A stretch of 64,000 nucleotides of DNA, taken from positions 1 through 64,000 of the forward strand of contig CAZYAN010000021.1 in the NCBI GenBank assembly GCA_964645585.1, written 5' to 3'. This stretch comes from DATGSL01 sp964645585. GTDB lineage: Bacteria > Verrucomicrobiota > Verrucomicrobiia > Opitutales > T3Sed10-336. Shown here one piece after another: positions 7,535-17,500 of the stretch (positions are counted from its first letter, which is position 1; each line of letters opens with the position of its first letter). The translations under genes were made by a program, and so were the position numbers. The notes below the pieces were generated by a model. It did not search any database. It saw nothing but the letters and a program-made list of their open reading frames with translations, and was not told the DNA's origin.

Positions 7535-10249
7535 ATGGAATTTAGAAACGCCAAAGCCCTCTCAGCCGCTTTACGGGGCAGGATGGCGCTGTGCGCGATC
7601 TTCTTTCGGCTTGTCCTGCCGGGGGTTCTTTTTGCGGTGGCCGGGGCGGCGCGGGCTGAAGCGCCCGATCCGCTCGCCGTGGCGGGGGAGGCGCCGGGCA
7701 GGGAGGCGGTCGTCTTGCGGGTTTGGAAACTGCGCGACGCGGATCGGGCGCTCCATCTCGGATTCTCCTCGGTCGCGGCTGATGGTTATCGTGCCCTGCT
7801 GGAGCTGCTCCCCGAGGGCGACGGTCAGCGGGAGCGCGTTCGCCTGTCGCTGGGGTCGGCACTGATTGCTGAAGGAAAATTTCGTGAGGCGAGTGACGTT
7901 CTCGATCAGTGTAAAGAGCAAGACGCGCCGGCTTACCGGCTGCGGCGCGCGATGCTCGCATGGCAGGCGCGGCGGTGGGATGAGGTCGCGGGCTTTATCA
8001 GCGAAGTGGATCCGGATGCCCTCGCGGCCGGCGATCGCGGCTGGCATTACTTTTTGAAAGGCCTCATTGCCGACCGCCAAGGCAACAGCGAGGCCGCGGA
8101 GGCGGCGCACGCGGAAGCGGTGAAGAACGCGACGACACCGAGGCAGCGGGCTGAGTTCATTCTTGGGCATTATCGGGCGCGCCTTTTCTCTGGCGAGGCC
8201 AGCGAAACCTTGGCGGAAGAGCTGAAGAAACAGATGGAGGAGTTTCAGGGGCAGACGACCGGCTTTACATTTGCCCAGCAATACGCGGTTGTTCTCGATC
8301 TTTTGGGCCGGAAGGAAGAGGCGACGGCGGTGATCCGCGGGCAAATTCAGCGGATCCCGGCGGCCGAAAGCGATTTGCGCGACCAGTTCCTGCTTCTCGA
8401 CGGGTTGATCAGCGGAAGCGCTTCCGGCCAAGGACGCGAGTCGTTGCGGGAGCTTCTGGAGACCGGCAAACGCGCGGACCTTCAGCGGATCGCCCTGCAG
8501 CGGCTGGCGGCAACGGTGACGATGGCCACCAGCCAGGCGTTCGGCGAACTGCTCACCCGGCTGATCGAAGCGGAACACCGGCTGCTGGAGCAGTTGCATC
8601 TGTATCGCGCGCAGCTGGCGCTTCGCCAGGCTGCCGCGACCGTTCCCGGTCCCGAACGCGACAAACTTTTTGAGCAGTCGACGGCGGACGCGGAGCTGAT
8701 CCTGACCCGTTATCCCGGGTCGCGCCTGAAGCTCGAAGCATTCGAGGTGCTCGCCGCGGGCGCGTGGGAACAGCGCCGATACCGGACGGCGGCGAATCAT
8801 TTGACCCAGTTGCGGGAAGAACTGCGTGCGCCGCAGCATCGCGGGGAGGTCGGGCTGTTGATCGCTGACTGTTATTTCCGGGCCGGGGAAGAGAACAAGG
8901 CGGTTGAGGATTACCGGAATGCCGCCGACGCGTACGGGACCGTGTTGCGCGATCATCCGGACTCCATTTCGCCGGGGCTGCTCCTTTATCAGCGGGTGCT
9001 CGCGGAAATCCGCGGGGGCCGCTTGGAGGAAGTTGCACGGCACTTGGAGGAAATCCCGGAAGGGGTCGCGATCGAGCCGGTTTTTCGCTGGCAAGCTGAG
9101 TGGAATCTGGTGAAGGCGATGCAGGAGCGCGGCCAGGTTTCCCAAGCGTATGAGCGAGTCAAAAAGCTGCTGGCGTCGCAGATCGACGAAGGCGTTTTGC
9201 TCGACGAGTTGCGCCTTCGCCTGGAGTGGCTCCAGGCAAAGCTGGCTTTCGATTCCGGCAAGGCCAGTGAAACGATCCCGGCCGTCCAGCGAGTTCTGGA
9301 ACAAGTGCAAGCGGAGGAGTCCCGTATCGGTGCCGAACTGAGCGACCGCATCACGAGCTATTCACTGCTGCTGCTCGGTCAGGCGCAATTGGCGGAAGGT
9401 CAGAGCGAGGCGGCGCTCGCGCAGTTTAAAGCCGTTCGCGAACGCTTTCCGCAAACCGATCCGGCGATTTACTCGATCCTCGTCGAGGCGCGGCATTATA
9501 CGCGAATCAACCGCACCGTGGACGCGCAGCAGTTGCTGACGAATCTCGCCGACAGTTTTAAGCAAAGTCCGTACGCGCCGATTGCGCTTTATGAAGCGGC
9601 GCTCAACGCCCAGCGCCGCGGGCAGGATCCCGCCTATCAGGATCAGGCGATCGGGCTGCTGGAGCGGCTGGTCGACGAATATCCGGGACATGAACTCGCG
9701 TTCTACGCGCGGCTTCACCAAGGCGACCTGTTGCGGCGGCTCAACCGGTTTGAAGCGGCGGAAATCGTTTATCTTTCGATTGAAAATACCTTTCCGGATC
9801 ACCGGGATCTCGTTCTTGTTCAGCTCTCGCTCGCCGACTGTTATCTCGCGCGGGCCGGGGATGGCGAGGAGCAGCGATTCCAGAGCGGGATTTCGATTCT
9901 GGAACGGCTGCTCGATCTGCCGGCGGCACCGGCAGCCGTCCGCGCCGAGGCCGGTTTCAAACTTGGATTCGCGAATGCCGCCCGCGATCATGGGGAGCGC
10001 GCGCAGCAGGTGTATTGGGCGACGATTTCCAGCCTCTATCTCGAATCCGATTCGGCAAAAAAGCTCGGCGGCCGGGGGCTCTACTGGATCGCGCGATGCT
10101 TTTTTGAATACGCGCAGCAGATGGAGCGGCAAGGCCGCCTCGACGACGCGAGACAGGCGTACGCGATGATTCAGAAAGGGGGACTTCCCGGCGAGGCGCT
10201 CGCGTCCGCGAACCTGGCCCGGCTGATGCCCAAGGAGAATGTGCAATGA
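7535..10249 (+). CDS. Exported tetratricopeptide-repeat protein, first gene of the ExbB/ExbD operon
   Basis: 904 aa. The ATG at 7535 is followed by a basic N-region and a hydrophobic core ending in AGAARAEA, a plausible signal peptide; ATG 7583 is an alternative start. The rest is almost entirely alpha-helical TPR-type repeats with recurring A-L/Y-G/A spacing, for example SPYAPIALYEAALNAQ, ELAFYARLHQGDLLRRL and LVLVQLSLADCYLARAG. A periplasmic scaffold role is inferred. Its TGA overlaps the ATG of the ExbB-like gene (ATGA at 10246-10249), so the two are translationally coupled. TPR proteins commonly accompany ExbB/ExbD genes in this kind of organism. Confidence 0.82.
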   Translation: MEFRNAKALSAALRGRMALCAIFFRLVLPGVLFAVAGAARAEAPDPLAVAGEAPGREAVVLRVWKLRDADRALHLGFSSVAADGYRALLELLPEGDGQRERVRLSLGSALIAEGKFREASDVLDQCKEQDAPAYRLRRAMLAWQARRWDEVAGFISEVDPDALAAGDRGWHYFLKGLIADRQGNSEAAEAAHAEAVKNATTPRQRAEFILGHYRARLFSGEASETLAEELKKQMEEFQGQTTGFTFAQQYAVVLDLLGRKEEATAVIRGQIQRIPAAESDLRDQFLLLDGLISGSASGQGRESLRELLETGKRADLQRIALQRLAATVTMATSQAFGELLTRLIEAEHRLLEQLHLYRAQLALRQAAATVPGPERDKLFEQSTADAELILTRYPGSRLKLEAFEVLAAGAWEQRRYRTAANHLTQLREELRAPQHRGEVGLLIADCYFRAGEENKAVEDYRNAADAYGTVLRDHPDSISPGLLLYQRVLAEIRGGRLEEVARHLEEIPEGVAIEPVFRWQAEWNLVKAMQERGQVSQAYERVKKLLASQIDEGVLLDELRLRLEWLQAKLAFDSGKASETIPAVQRVLEQVQAEESRIGAELSDRITSYSLLLLGQAQLAEGQSEAALAQFKAVRERFPQTDPAIYSILVEARHYTRINRTVDAQQLLTNLADSFKQSPYAPIALYEAALNAQRRGQDPAYQDQAIGLLERLVDEYPGHELAFYARLHQGDLLRRLNRFEAAEIVYLSIENTFPDHRDLVLVQLSLADCYLARAGDGEEQRFQSGISILERLLDLPAAPAAVRAEAGFKLGFANAARDHGERAQQVYWATISSLYLESDSAKKLGGRGLYWIARCFFEYAQQMERQGRLDDARQAYAMIQKGGLPGEALASANLARLMPKENVQ

Positions 10250-11016
10250 ACCATTTTAATGTAGCCTTATTTGAACGAGGCGGCCCGATTATGTGGCTGC
10301 TCCTCGTGCTGAGCATCCTCGCCCTGGTCCTGTTTATGGAGCGACTGCTCTTTCTCCATCGCGGTCAGATCCGCTCGACCGAATTTGTGTCGGGGATCAA
10401 AAATATCCTGCGCAAGCGGAGACTCGTGGAGGCGCTCACTCTCTGCGAGGAGACGCCAGGTCCGGTCGCCAACGTGGTCAAGGCCGGCCTGCTGCATTAT
10501 GAAGACGACGAGGAGAAGATGCGTTTCGCAATTCAGGAAGCGGCGCTCGTCGAGGTGCCAGTCCTCGAGCGGCGCATCGGATCGATCGCGGCGATCGCGC
10601 AAGCGGCGCCTCTGCTCGGGTTGCTCGGAACGGTGCTCGGGATGATCACGACATTCAGCCAAGTGCATGCGGAGGGTCCATACGTCGACGCGAGCCTGGT
10701 TTCAGGCGGCATGTGGCAGGCGCTGCTGACGAGTGCCGCGGGGCTGGCCATCGCGATCCCGGCGTATTTGGGACATCATTTTTTGTCGGGACGCGTCCGG
10801 GCGCTGGTCAACGACATGGAGTGGGTCGGCAATGAGATCATGCAGTTTCTGTTGAAGGATCTGCCGAAAGAGTTTGCGCAGGCCGAAGCGCGTGAGCGTG
10901 CGCGGGAAGCGGACGAGCGGGAAGCGGGGCTTGCGCCGGAAAGTGAGCCTGAATTGAATCGCCCCGGTGATGAGCTCGCGCGGGAGCAGAAACAGCGACA
11001 GGAGCAGCCGCAATGA
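10246..11016 (+). CDS. MotA/TolQ/ExbB proton-channel family protein
   Basis: 256 aa with three membrane helices (about 13-32, 115-140 and 158-180). The conserved core reads GSIAAIAQAAPLLGLLGTVLGMITTF, split over residues 106-131, then GGMWQALLTSAAGLAIAIPAYLG. These are the hallmark TM2-TM3 segments of ExbB/TolQ. The protein should form the pentameric channel part of a proton-driven motor in the cytoplasmic membrane, partnered by the ExbD-like product encoded next. The C-terminal tail of about 50 residues is rich in Glu, Arg and Ala, more charged than usual. ATGA overlaps occur at both ends of the gene. Confidence 0.93.
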   Translation: MNHFNVALFERGGPIMWLLLVLSILALVLFMERLLFLHRGQIRSTEFVSGIKNILRKRRLVEALTLCEETPGPVANVVKAGLLHYEDDEEKMRFAIQEAALVEVPVLERRIGSIAAIAQAAPLLGLLGTVLGMITTFSQVHAEGPYVDASLVSGGMWQALLTSAAGLAIAIPAYLGHHFLSGRVRALVNDMEWVGNEIMQFLLKDLPKEFAQAEARERAREADEREAGLAPESEPELNRPGDELAREQKQRQEQPQ

Positions 11017-11471
11017 TTACACGTCCTCTCGGTTTGCAGAGTCATCTCCGGCCGCCGTCGAGCCGGATCAATCCGATTCCGCTGGTCGATGTCGTCCTGA
11101 TTGCACTGTTTTTTTCCGTGGTCCATTCGAATTACGTCCTCGCGCCAGGCCTGACGATTAACCTGCCTCAGGGAAGCGAGGAGGTGATGGCCGGCTTGGC
11201 GACTTCGGCGTTTCTCACCGTGCAATCGGAGAATGTTCTCCTGTTTCAAGAGCGTATTTTGAAAATGGATACTCTTAAGCCGGCACTCGCGGAGCACGTT
11301 CGCGAGCGGGGCGAGACAAACCTCGTCATCTATATCGATCGCGGAGTGCCGGTGCAGACGCTGGTGTCGGTCACGGAGATCGCGCGCGAGGCGGGGGTGG
11401 CGCGGGTGCAGGTCGCTTCGCAGCCGCGGGATCCGGAGCCTGCCGATGTATTGTTTCCCGAAATGCCATGA
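11013..11471 (+). CDS. ExbD/TolR family biopolymer transport protein
   Basis: 152 aa. A single N-terminal membrane helix begins INPIPLVDVVLIALFF; the Asp in VDVVL is the conserved proton-carrying residue of ExbD/TolR. A periplasmic domain follows, with LTINLPQGSE and LVIYIDRGVPVQTLVSVTEIAREAG, equivalent to the typical I-x-x-D-x-x-x-x-y family motif. It pairs with the ExbB-like protein encoded just upstream. Start and stop overlap its neighbours by 4 bases each, so the stoichiometry is probably set by translational coupling. Confidence 0.92.
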   Translation: MITRPLGLQSHLRPPSSRINPIPLVDVVLIALFFSVVHSNYVLAPGLTINLPQGSEEVMAGLATSAFLTVQSENVLLFQERILKMDTLKPALAEHVRERGETNLVIYIDRGVPVQTLVSVTEIAREAGVARVQVASQPRDPEPADVLFPEMP

Positions 11472-12208
11472 TCGAGGGCAGGAAGGAGGCGCGGCGGTCG
11501 CAGCGGCTTTTCTGGCTGGCCGGAATCGCGATCACCTTGGCCGTTCATTCGGTCGGGCTGTGGCTGTTTCGGGTAGGAGAAAGTGAAGTGCCGCCGCCGC
11601 GGGCGGATTACTCGTTTGTCAGCATGCCGCCGCCGGCTGACGGGCACGACGGGCTGCTGCGAGAATGGGCGTATCTGTTCGACAGCTCGCCGCTGTTTTT
11701 CCCTACGGGCTGGAATTCGGCGTTTTTGCCGACGGCGGAGGCATTGAGCCGGAAGCCGGCTGATCTGTTTGATCCGTATCCCGCGCGGCTGTCCTACGGT
11801 GAACGCGACTTCGGTCTCGGGGCAATTGTCAGCGCGCGTTCGGATTCGCTTCCGGAGAGTCTTCAGACGTTTGGCGACCGGGCGCATCAGGCATTCGGTT
11901 TGGAAGAAGTGAAGCAGCCGAAGGCGGCCGCGCGCTGGGCGATGCTCGAAGTCATCGATGTTGCGACAGGGGAAGTGATTCTGGAACGCGCGGTTTCAGG
12001 AGAAGGGGCGCCGGCGGGCGGCGAGCGCCTCTGGTCGCCGGCTGCCTTTTGGGTCCAGGTCGAAGCGGCCGGCACGCTGGGAGAACCGGTGCTGGCGCGT
12101 GGAAGCGGGGATGAGAGTATCGACGCGCACCTGCGTCAGGCTGTGGTGGAATTGTTTCAAGAAACGCTGCCGCCGCCCGGCTATTATCGCGTGGTTGCCG
12201 GGCCGTGA
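11468..12208 (+). CDS. TonB-like energy transducer (divergent)
   Basis: 246 aa, last of four overlapping genes. One N-terminal helix (about residues 14-34) precedes a periplasmic part. It lacks the long Pro-rich spacer of classical TonB. The final segment, with its LPPPGYYRVVAGP ending, resembles the short C-terminal domains of TonB-like proteins and follows ExbB and ExbD in the canonical order. The TonB assignment rests mainly on gene order and topology. The motor would power an outer-membrane process, with the TPR protein as a possible periplasmic partner. No TonB-dependent receptor gene is in the window. Confidence 0.55.
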   Translation: MIEGRKEARRSQRLFWLAGIAITLAVHSVGLWLFRVGESEVPPPRADYSFVSMPPPADGHDGLLREWAYLFDSSPLFFPTGWNSAFLPTAEALSRKPADLFDPYPARLSYGERDFGLGAIVSARSDSLPESLQTFGDRAHQAFGLEEVKQPKAAARWAMLEVIDVATGEVILERAVSGEGAPAGGERLWSPAAFWVQVEAAGTLGEPVLARGSGDESIDAHLRQAVVELFQETLPPPGYYRVVAGP

Positions 12209-12210
12209 GC

Positions 12211-12250
12211 GGCGGAAGACGGAAGGCGGAAGGCAGAAGGCGGAGATCGG
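12211..12250. repeat. Purine-rich short tandem repeat
   Basis: Imperfect repeats of GGCGGAAG/GACGGAAGGC fill the start of the gap between the TonB-like and HNH genes. The stretch is almost pure purine on the plus strand. It does not code for anything recognisable. Confidence 0.6.
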
Positions 12251-12281
12251 AAGTCTGAGTTCGGGATTCGGCGGAGTGCCA

Positions 12282-12310
12282 TTGACAGGCGCGGGAGGTG
12301 TGCTTTCAAT
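12282..12310 (+). promoter_or_regulatory. Sigma-70-type promoter for the HNH gene
   Basis: TTGACA at 12282-12287, a 17-base spacer and TTCAAT at 12305-12310. The predicted start of transcription (about 12317) lies only some 7 bases before the ATG at 12324, and no Shine-Dalgarno sequence is present. Confidence 0.45.
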
Positions 12311-12323
12311 CACGGCAATCGCT

Positions 12324-12944
12324 ATGGAATCCGCCCTTTCAGCGCAGGTTCTGGTATTGAATCGCCTGTGGCAGGCCGTGAATATCATCGGGCTGGAGCG
12401 AACGTTCAGCCTCCTTTGCCAGGACCATGCCCAGGTTATTCACCCCGCGGAAGACAGCTATCAGGTGTTCAGCCTGATGGATTGGATCGATTTTTCGCGC
12501 GAGAATCCACCGCTGGAAGATGTCGCGAGTGTGCATACGGTTCGCTATCGGATCCGGATGCCCCAGATCATTTTGCTGAACGCCTTTGACAAGCTTCCGC
12601 AGAAGGAAGTCAAGTTTACCCGCAACAACGTCTTTGAGCGCGATAAAAACAAGTGCCAGTATTGCGGGTGCGTTTTTGACCGAAGCGAGCTGAATCTCGA
12701 CCACGTGATCCCGCGTCATTACGGCGGGAAGACGAACTGGGAAAACATCGTCTGCTCCTGTGTTCCGTGCAATATCCGCAAGGCGAACCGGCTGCCTCAC
12801 GAGGCGAATATGCGCCTCCTGCGAAAGCCGACCCGGCCGAAGCGCCGGCCGTTCATCAGCTTCGTCCTGAAAAGTCCCGCGTATGAATCGTGGAAACATT
12901 TTCTCGACCTCGCGTATTGGAACGTCGAGCTCGAGCAGGATTGA
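12324..12944 (+). CDS. HNH endonuclease family protein
   Basis: 206 aa. An N-terminal region of about 95 residues, beginning SAQVLVLNRLWQAVN, precedes a zinc-stabilised HNH domain. Zinc cysteines are C111, C114, C146 and C149; the LDHVIPRHYGG motif carries D126 and H127 and is followed by TNWENIV and CN-x-x-K. This whole-protein arrangement is the one seen in a widespread chromosomal HNH family, not in homing endonucleases. Its biological role is unknown. It has its own predicted promoter and ends 4 bases before the convergent gene at 12949. Confidence 0.88.
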   Translation: MESALSAQVLVLNRLWQAVNIIGLERTFSLLCQDHAQVIHPAEDSYQVFSLMDWIDFSRENPPLEDVASVHTVRYRIRMPQIILLNAFDKLPQKEVKFTRNNVFERDKNKCQYCGCVFDRSELNLDHVIPRHYGGKTNWENIVCSCVPCNIRKANRLPHEANMRLLRKPTRPKRRPFISFVLKSPAYESWKHFLDLAYWNVELEQD

Positions 12945-12948
12945 TCGA

Positions 12949-14448
12949 TCAGCGCGACCGGGACGGCTCTCCCGCGGTTGCGGAGCGGAAGCCGAAAAGC
13001 TGCCGCTGCTTGATCATTTGGACCGTTTCCGGCGGGACAGCCTTTTCCCACGACTGGTCGCCGGCGCGAATTTCCCTGAGGAGCTGCCGCGATGAAGCCT
13101 GCGGCAAGTTCGGGTGAAATTCGTCCAGCGGCACGATAAACTGGTTGAACCGCAGGTGCCGGTACAAATGCCGCAAGTGGGGGAACACCTGGAGATTGTC
13201 TGCCGTGACAAACTCGTGCGATTCGAGATCGGGCGGGGAAGGGTTGCGTTTTTCCCCCATCGATTGATCGATGGTGATGAAGCGTTCGAGCGCGTCACGA
13301 CGCATTGGATACACGTAAAGGCGAACAGTGTTCCGGAAGAGGCGCCCAAAACTTTCGAGGATCCCGCCTTCGAGGTTTTCGTAATAGCGTTCATCGAAGA
13401 CCTCAACGAGATTGTTTACCCCGAGAACGATTCCGACCATCGACTTCGTATAGCGCCGGAAGTAGGTCGCGAGCCGGTAGTATTCGGGATAATCGGAGAC
13501 GAGGACGTGATAGCCGAGAGCGCCGAGCAAATCGACCCGGGCGAGGAAGTCGGCATCGTCCACTTCTCCGTCAGCGAGAAGGTTCCTCATCGTGATCTCG
13601 GTCAGCACGACGACCTTTTCGCCCTGGACTTCCGGCTCCTCCCCGAACTGCTTCCGGGCCATTGTGAGCATGTCGACATTGACGAGCGTGACTGGGCGAA
13701 AGCTGCCGCGCTCGACCAGCACCGCTTTTTTGTAAAGGACTTCGGATGATTGCGCGACCTTGCCGTCCGGGGTAAACATGACCGCGCGCGTCAGCCCTTG
13801 CTGGATCAGCTGGAGGTTGAGGAGCCGATTGTTCAGGTGCGCAAAGGCAGGCCCGGTGAAGCGGATCAAGTCGACCTCGATCCGCGCCGGACCGAGATTG
13901 TCGAGAAGGGAACGGATCAGTTTGACGGGATCGTCGCGGTAATAAAACGCTCCGTAGATCAGATTGACGCCGATGACGCCGAGGGCCTCCTGCTGCTGAA
14001 CGTTTTCTTTATCCAGCATCCGGACGTGAAGGACGATGTCATTCGGTTCTCCGCCGGGTGCAGCTTGAAAACGGATGCCGAGCCAGCCGTGGCAGTCGTG
14101 GGTGCCGCGGTAGCTTTTTGCCGCGACGGTGTTGGCGAAAGCGAAGAACGTGGACTCCGATCCGCGCGGCTCGGCGAGACGCTCCTTGAGAAGGTCAAAC
14201 TCGTACTGAACCATCCGGTTGAGTCGCTCTTCCGAGACATAACGGCCGGATTTGCCGTAGATCTCGTCGCTGAAATTCATGTCGTATGCCGAGATGGACT
14301 TCGCGACGGTGCCGGCCGAGGCGCCGGCTTGGAAAAAGTAGCGCGCGGTTTCCTGTCCCGCCCCGATTTCCGCGAACGTGCCATATTTGGCAAAATCGAG
14401 GTTGATCGTCAGCGCCTTGCGATTGGTTGTCAGGAGTTCGTTCCGCAT
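12949..14448 (-). CDS. Conserved cytoplasmic protein of unknown function
   Basis: 499 aa with no signal peptide or membrane helix, starting MRNELLTTNRKALTINLDFAKYG. It contains glycine-rich segments (FAEIGAGQETARYFFQAGAS), a THDCHGWLGIRF stretch with His/Cys, and a C-terminal part rich in Tyr, Arg and Phe (RNTVRLYVYPMRRDAL). The length and ordered mix of helix and strand suggest a multi-domain soluble enzyme. I remember similar proteins under inconsistent database names, none convincing, so no function is assigned. It is convergent with the HNH gene, with only 4 bases between their stops. Confidence 0.75.
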   Translation of the reverse strand: MRNELLTTNRKALTINLDFAKYGTFAEIGAGQETARYFFQAGASAGTVAKSISAYDMNFSDEIYGKSGRYVSEERLNRMVQYEFDLLKERLAEPRGSESTFFAFANTVAAKSYRGTHDCHGWLGIRFQAAPGGEPNDIVLHVRMLDKENVQQQEALGVIGVNLIYGAFYYRDDPVKLIRSLLDNLGPARIEVDLIRFTGPAFAHLNNRLLNLQLIQQGLTRAVMFTPDGKVAQSSEVLYKKAVLVERGSFRPVTLVNVDMLTMARKQFGEEPEVQGEKVVVLTEITMRNLLADGEVDDADFLARVDLLGALGYHVLVSDYPEYYRLATYFRRYTKSMVGIVLGVNNLVEVFDERYYENLEGGILESFGRLFRNTVRLYVYPMRRDALERFITIDQSMGEKRNPSPPDLESHEFVTADNLQVFPHLRHLYRHLRFNQFIVPLDEFHPNLPQASSRQLLREIRAGDQSWEKAVPPETVQMIKQRQLFGFRSATAGEPSRSR

Positions 14449-14585
14449 AGGATATCGGATTGAGAGACGCCGGGAGGAACCCGAATAGTCAAAAACATTC
14501 TACTCCGAACAGTTTGGAAATTCCAGACCGGTAAAGGGTAAATGCATGCTGCAACAGTTTCGCAAGCTCGGAGGCTTACGCCGCG

Positions 14586-17500
14586 CTACTGATTCCGGGT
14601 GACGGCGAGGCGGAGGAAGCCGGTCGAGTGCTCGGTGAGCGGATGTTGTACGGTGACGGTTTCGGTTGTTCCGTCGGAACTCGCTGTCCAGTTTTCGGGA
14701 GAGACCGCGGACCAGGTGTTCAGGTCCGGCGAGATTTCAACCGCGTAGTCGAGATCGGGACGCCCGCCGTCGGGTCGCGTGAAGATCAGAACCAGAACCA
14801 TTCCGGATTCGTCCGCGACGAGCGATGCGGTTGGCCCGATGCCGAAATCGGGCGCGAGGGGATTCCTCCCGAGCGCGTATTCGAGCAAGTTGGCGGCACC
14901 GTCACCGTCGGGATCGGCGTCGGGCGCACTGATCGCTGGATCGTTGAGTTCCTCAAGCGAGAAATTCGCTGCTTGCCAGGAAGCGAAATCGAACAGTTCC
15001 GCGGTCGGGGACAGGGTGCCCACGAGTGAAAGATCGTCGATTGACCAGCCGCCACCGCCCGTCTGGCCGTTTGCCGCCAAACGCCAGCGCGCGCGGAATC
15101 GCGTTCCGGCAAACTTTGTCGCGTCGAGAGCGATGACCACCTCTTCGTATGCGGTTCGCTGACCCGTCCACGCGGCGCGATCGCCCAGCGGATTCCGGCT
15201 GGAAGGCGGGCCCATCGCGCCCGTGACCACGCCCGAATAGCCCCCGCTAATGAAGCTCGAGCGGCCGTCCGGGCTGCCTGGATCAAACCATTCACCGCTA
15301 TCGATTGAGAACTCGATAACACCGCCGTCGTTCGCGGGAAAGTCGTGGGTGTGCCAAAAACGAAAACGCAGATCGGTCGCATCGGCGGGAACATCGATGG
15401 CGGGCGAATAGAGATTATCAATTGTCTCCGTCGCTGGCACCACGGCGTGGAAGGCGTGCGCCGGCGAGCGCGCGCCAGAACCGCGATGTGTCCAATCGGT
15501 CACGCCGGGATCGGCTTGCTGCAACCAGAGGCTGGTGTCGCCTTCAAGGTCGTCGGCCCACAACGTTTCCGGAACGGAAAAGACCGCCGGCAGCGTTGCG
15601 GATTTTCCGTCGGGATTGATCACAACAACATCCCACACGCCGCCGGAAAGCGCGGCCGGGTCGATTCGCGCGACGATGCGGTCGCCGGTTACCATTTCGC
15701 CCAGCGCCTCGCGGGCCGAGTAGCCGGGGCGGGTCAACTGAATATCGGCCCCGAGCTGAAAGCCGTTGCCGTCGACGGTGATGATCGTCGGGCTGCCGGC
15801 GGGCGCGTCAGGGGAAATGGCGGTGATTTCCGGTGGATTCGCGGTGACGGGCGCGGAGCCGCTGATGATGAGACTGAAAACCTGGGTGTCCTGAATGAGC
15901 GGCTCGTTCGTGCTGACAACCGCGGTGTAGACGCCTGGCGCGGGCGGTGTTGCAATGAAGATTTGTTCGACGTTGTCGGTTGTGTTTCGGCCGGTGATGG
16001 CCGGAGCGGAGAAGTCGGCTTCCTGCCAAGTTACTGTGTACGGCATCACGAAAGGCTCATACGTCTCGCCGCCAGGGCCGATAATCCGCAAGTCGAGGTC
16101 ATGGACGAGGCGCGGGGATCGATTGTCGTGACTGGTTGTTGCCGTTCCCGCCGGGTCGGTCCAGCAGAGAGTTGCGCGGATCGCGGATCCGCCGTCCCAA
16201 TGGAACTCGTAGGTTCGAATGTCGGGTCCGCCGCCGGATGTTCGCAACTCGTCTTCCACGATACGATGGCTGCCAGGGCTGGTGTGGTGCGAAGCGATCT
16301 GGGCCGCGGCGGCTTCCGTGTTCAGAAGCCCCCAGCCGAACGTGTAATCCGGGCCGGGAACTCCGAGATCATCGGCGGTGTGGATGATCAATGCTTTCAG
16401 TGTGCTCGCCCGCATCGCGTGGCCGGGGAAGAGCTTGTCGAAGCAGCTGACGAGCAACTGGGCCGATCCCGACGCGTTGGGGGTGGCCATGCTCGTGCCG
16501 CTTCGTCCGGTGTAGGCACTGTCGTGGGTCGAGTTCGTTGAGTAAACACTGACGCCGTTGGTGACGATGTCGGGTTTGATTCGTCCGTCATCGGTCGGTC
16601 CCCAGCTGGAGAAGTTCGCCATGGTTGCTCGCGAAAGATCGCGCAGACCACCGGTGACCGCATCCGCGACTGCTCCGACAGTGACGACGTTTTTTGCTAC
16701 CGATTCGAAACTGATAGTGTCGTATCCGTTTTTGTAATACGCGTCCCCGGGCGGATGAAGGAGACTGTTGTAGGTCGTCGTGGTGGAGCCGATTCGGACC
16801 TGAGCTCCGTTCACGGGATTGTCCGTTCGGTCATTCCCGCCGGCCCAGAACGACAGCAAGTAGGGCAGGTTGAACGCGATCGAATCGATTTCGCGCGCGT
16901 AGGAATTGTATCTGCCAAAATCGTCCTCGTAGGCAGTTGCGGATGTGCCGGTTCCGAACCATTCCCAGGCGACGCCTGAACTGCCGTCACCCCAGCCGGA
17001 GCTGTAGCCGTAGGAGTGATTGGAAATATAAATCGTATCCGGTTCACCGGGATAAGCGGCGCCTCGCGCGGTCAGCTCCGACCGATCACTGTTCCAATCG
17101 TAGGAATCGAGGAAAACCGCCGGGCTCATCCCTTGTGCCTGGTTGTTGACGCCGCTTGCGCCGATTGTGCCTGCCACATGGGTGGCGTGGCCGTTGGAGA
17201 CGGCCGCGTCGCGGATTGTCACCCGCCCGCCAAACGCTTCAGGGCTCGCGCGAGCCGCGCCGGCGTCCCAGATGCCGACGGTGAATCCGCGGCCGTCGAC
17301 GGCAAACACGGCACGCGTGCGGTCGGCGGCTGTCGTGATGGCGGCGTTGAAATTGCGAGTAGTCGCGTACAGCGGATGTCCGTCGACGAACGCCATCAAT
17401 TCACGGATATTGCCTGACCGGGTTGTCAGGCGCACCGGCAATCCTTCGCGTTCCGCCCGGGCGATCGCGTCGGCCTTCCGGGCGCGCTCGATACGTCCGA

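Noticed and set aside
7571..9310. 579-codon minus-strand frame within the TPR gene
   Set aside because: The TPR gene has coherent repeats, a signal peptide and coupled neighbours; the antisense frame has none of these.
15345..16541. 398-codon plus-strand frame opposite the subtilase
   Set aside because: Antisense shadow of a gene with an intact catalytic triad.
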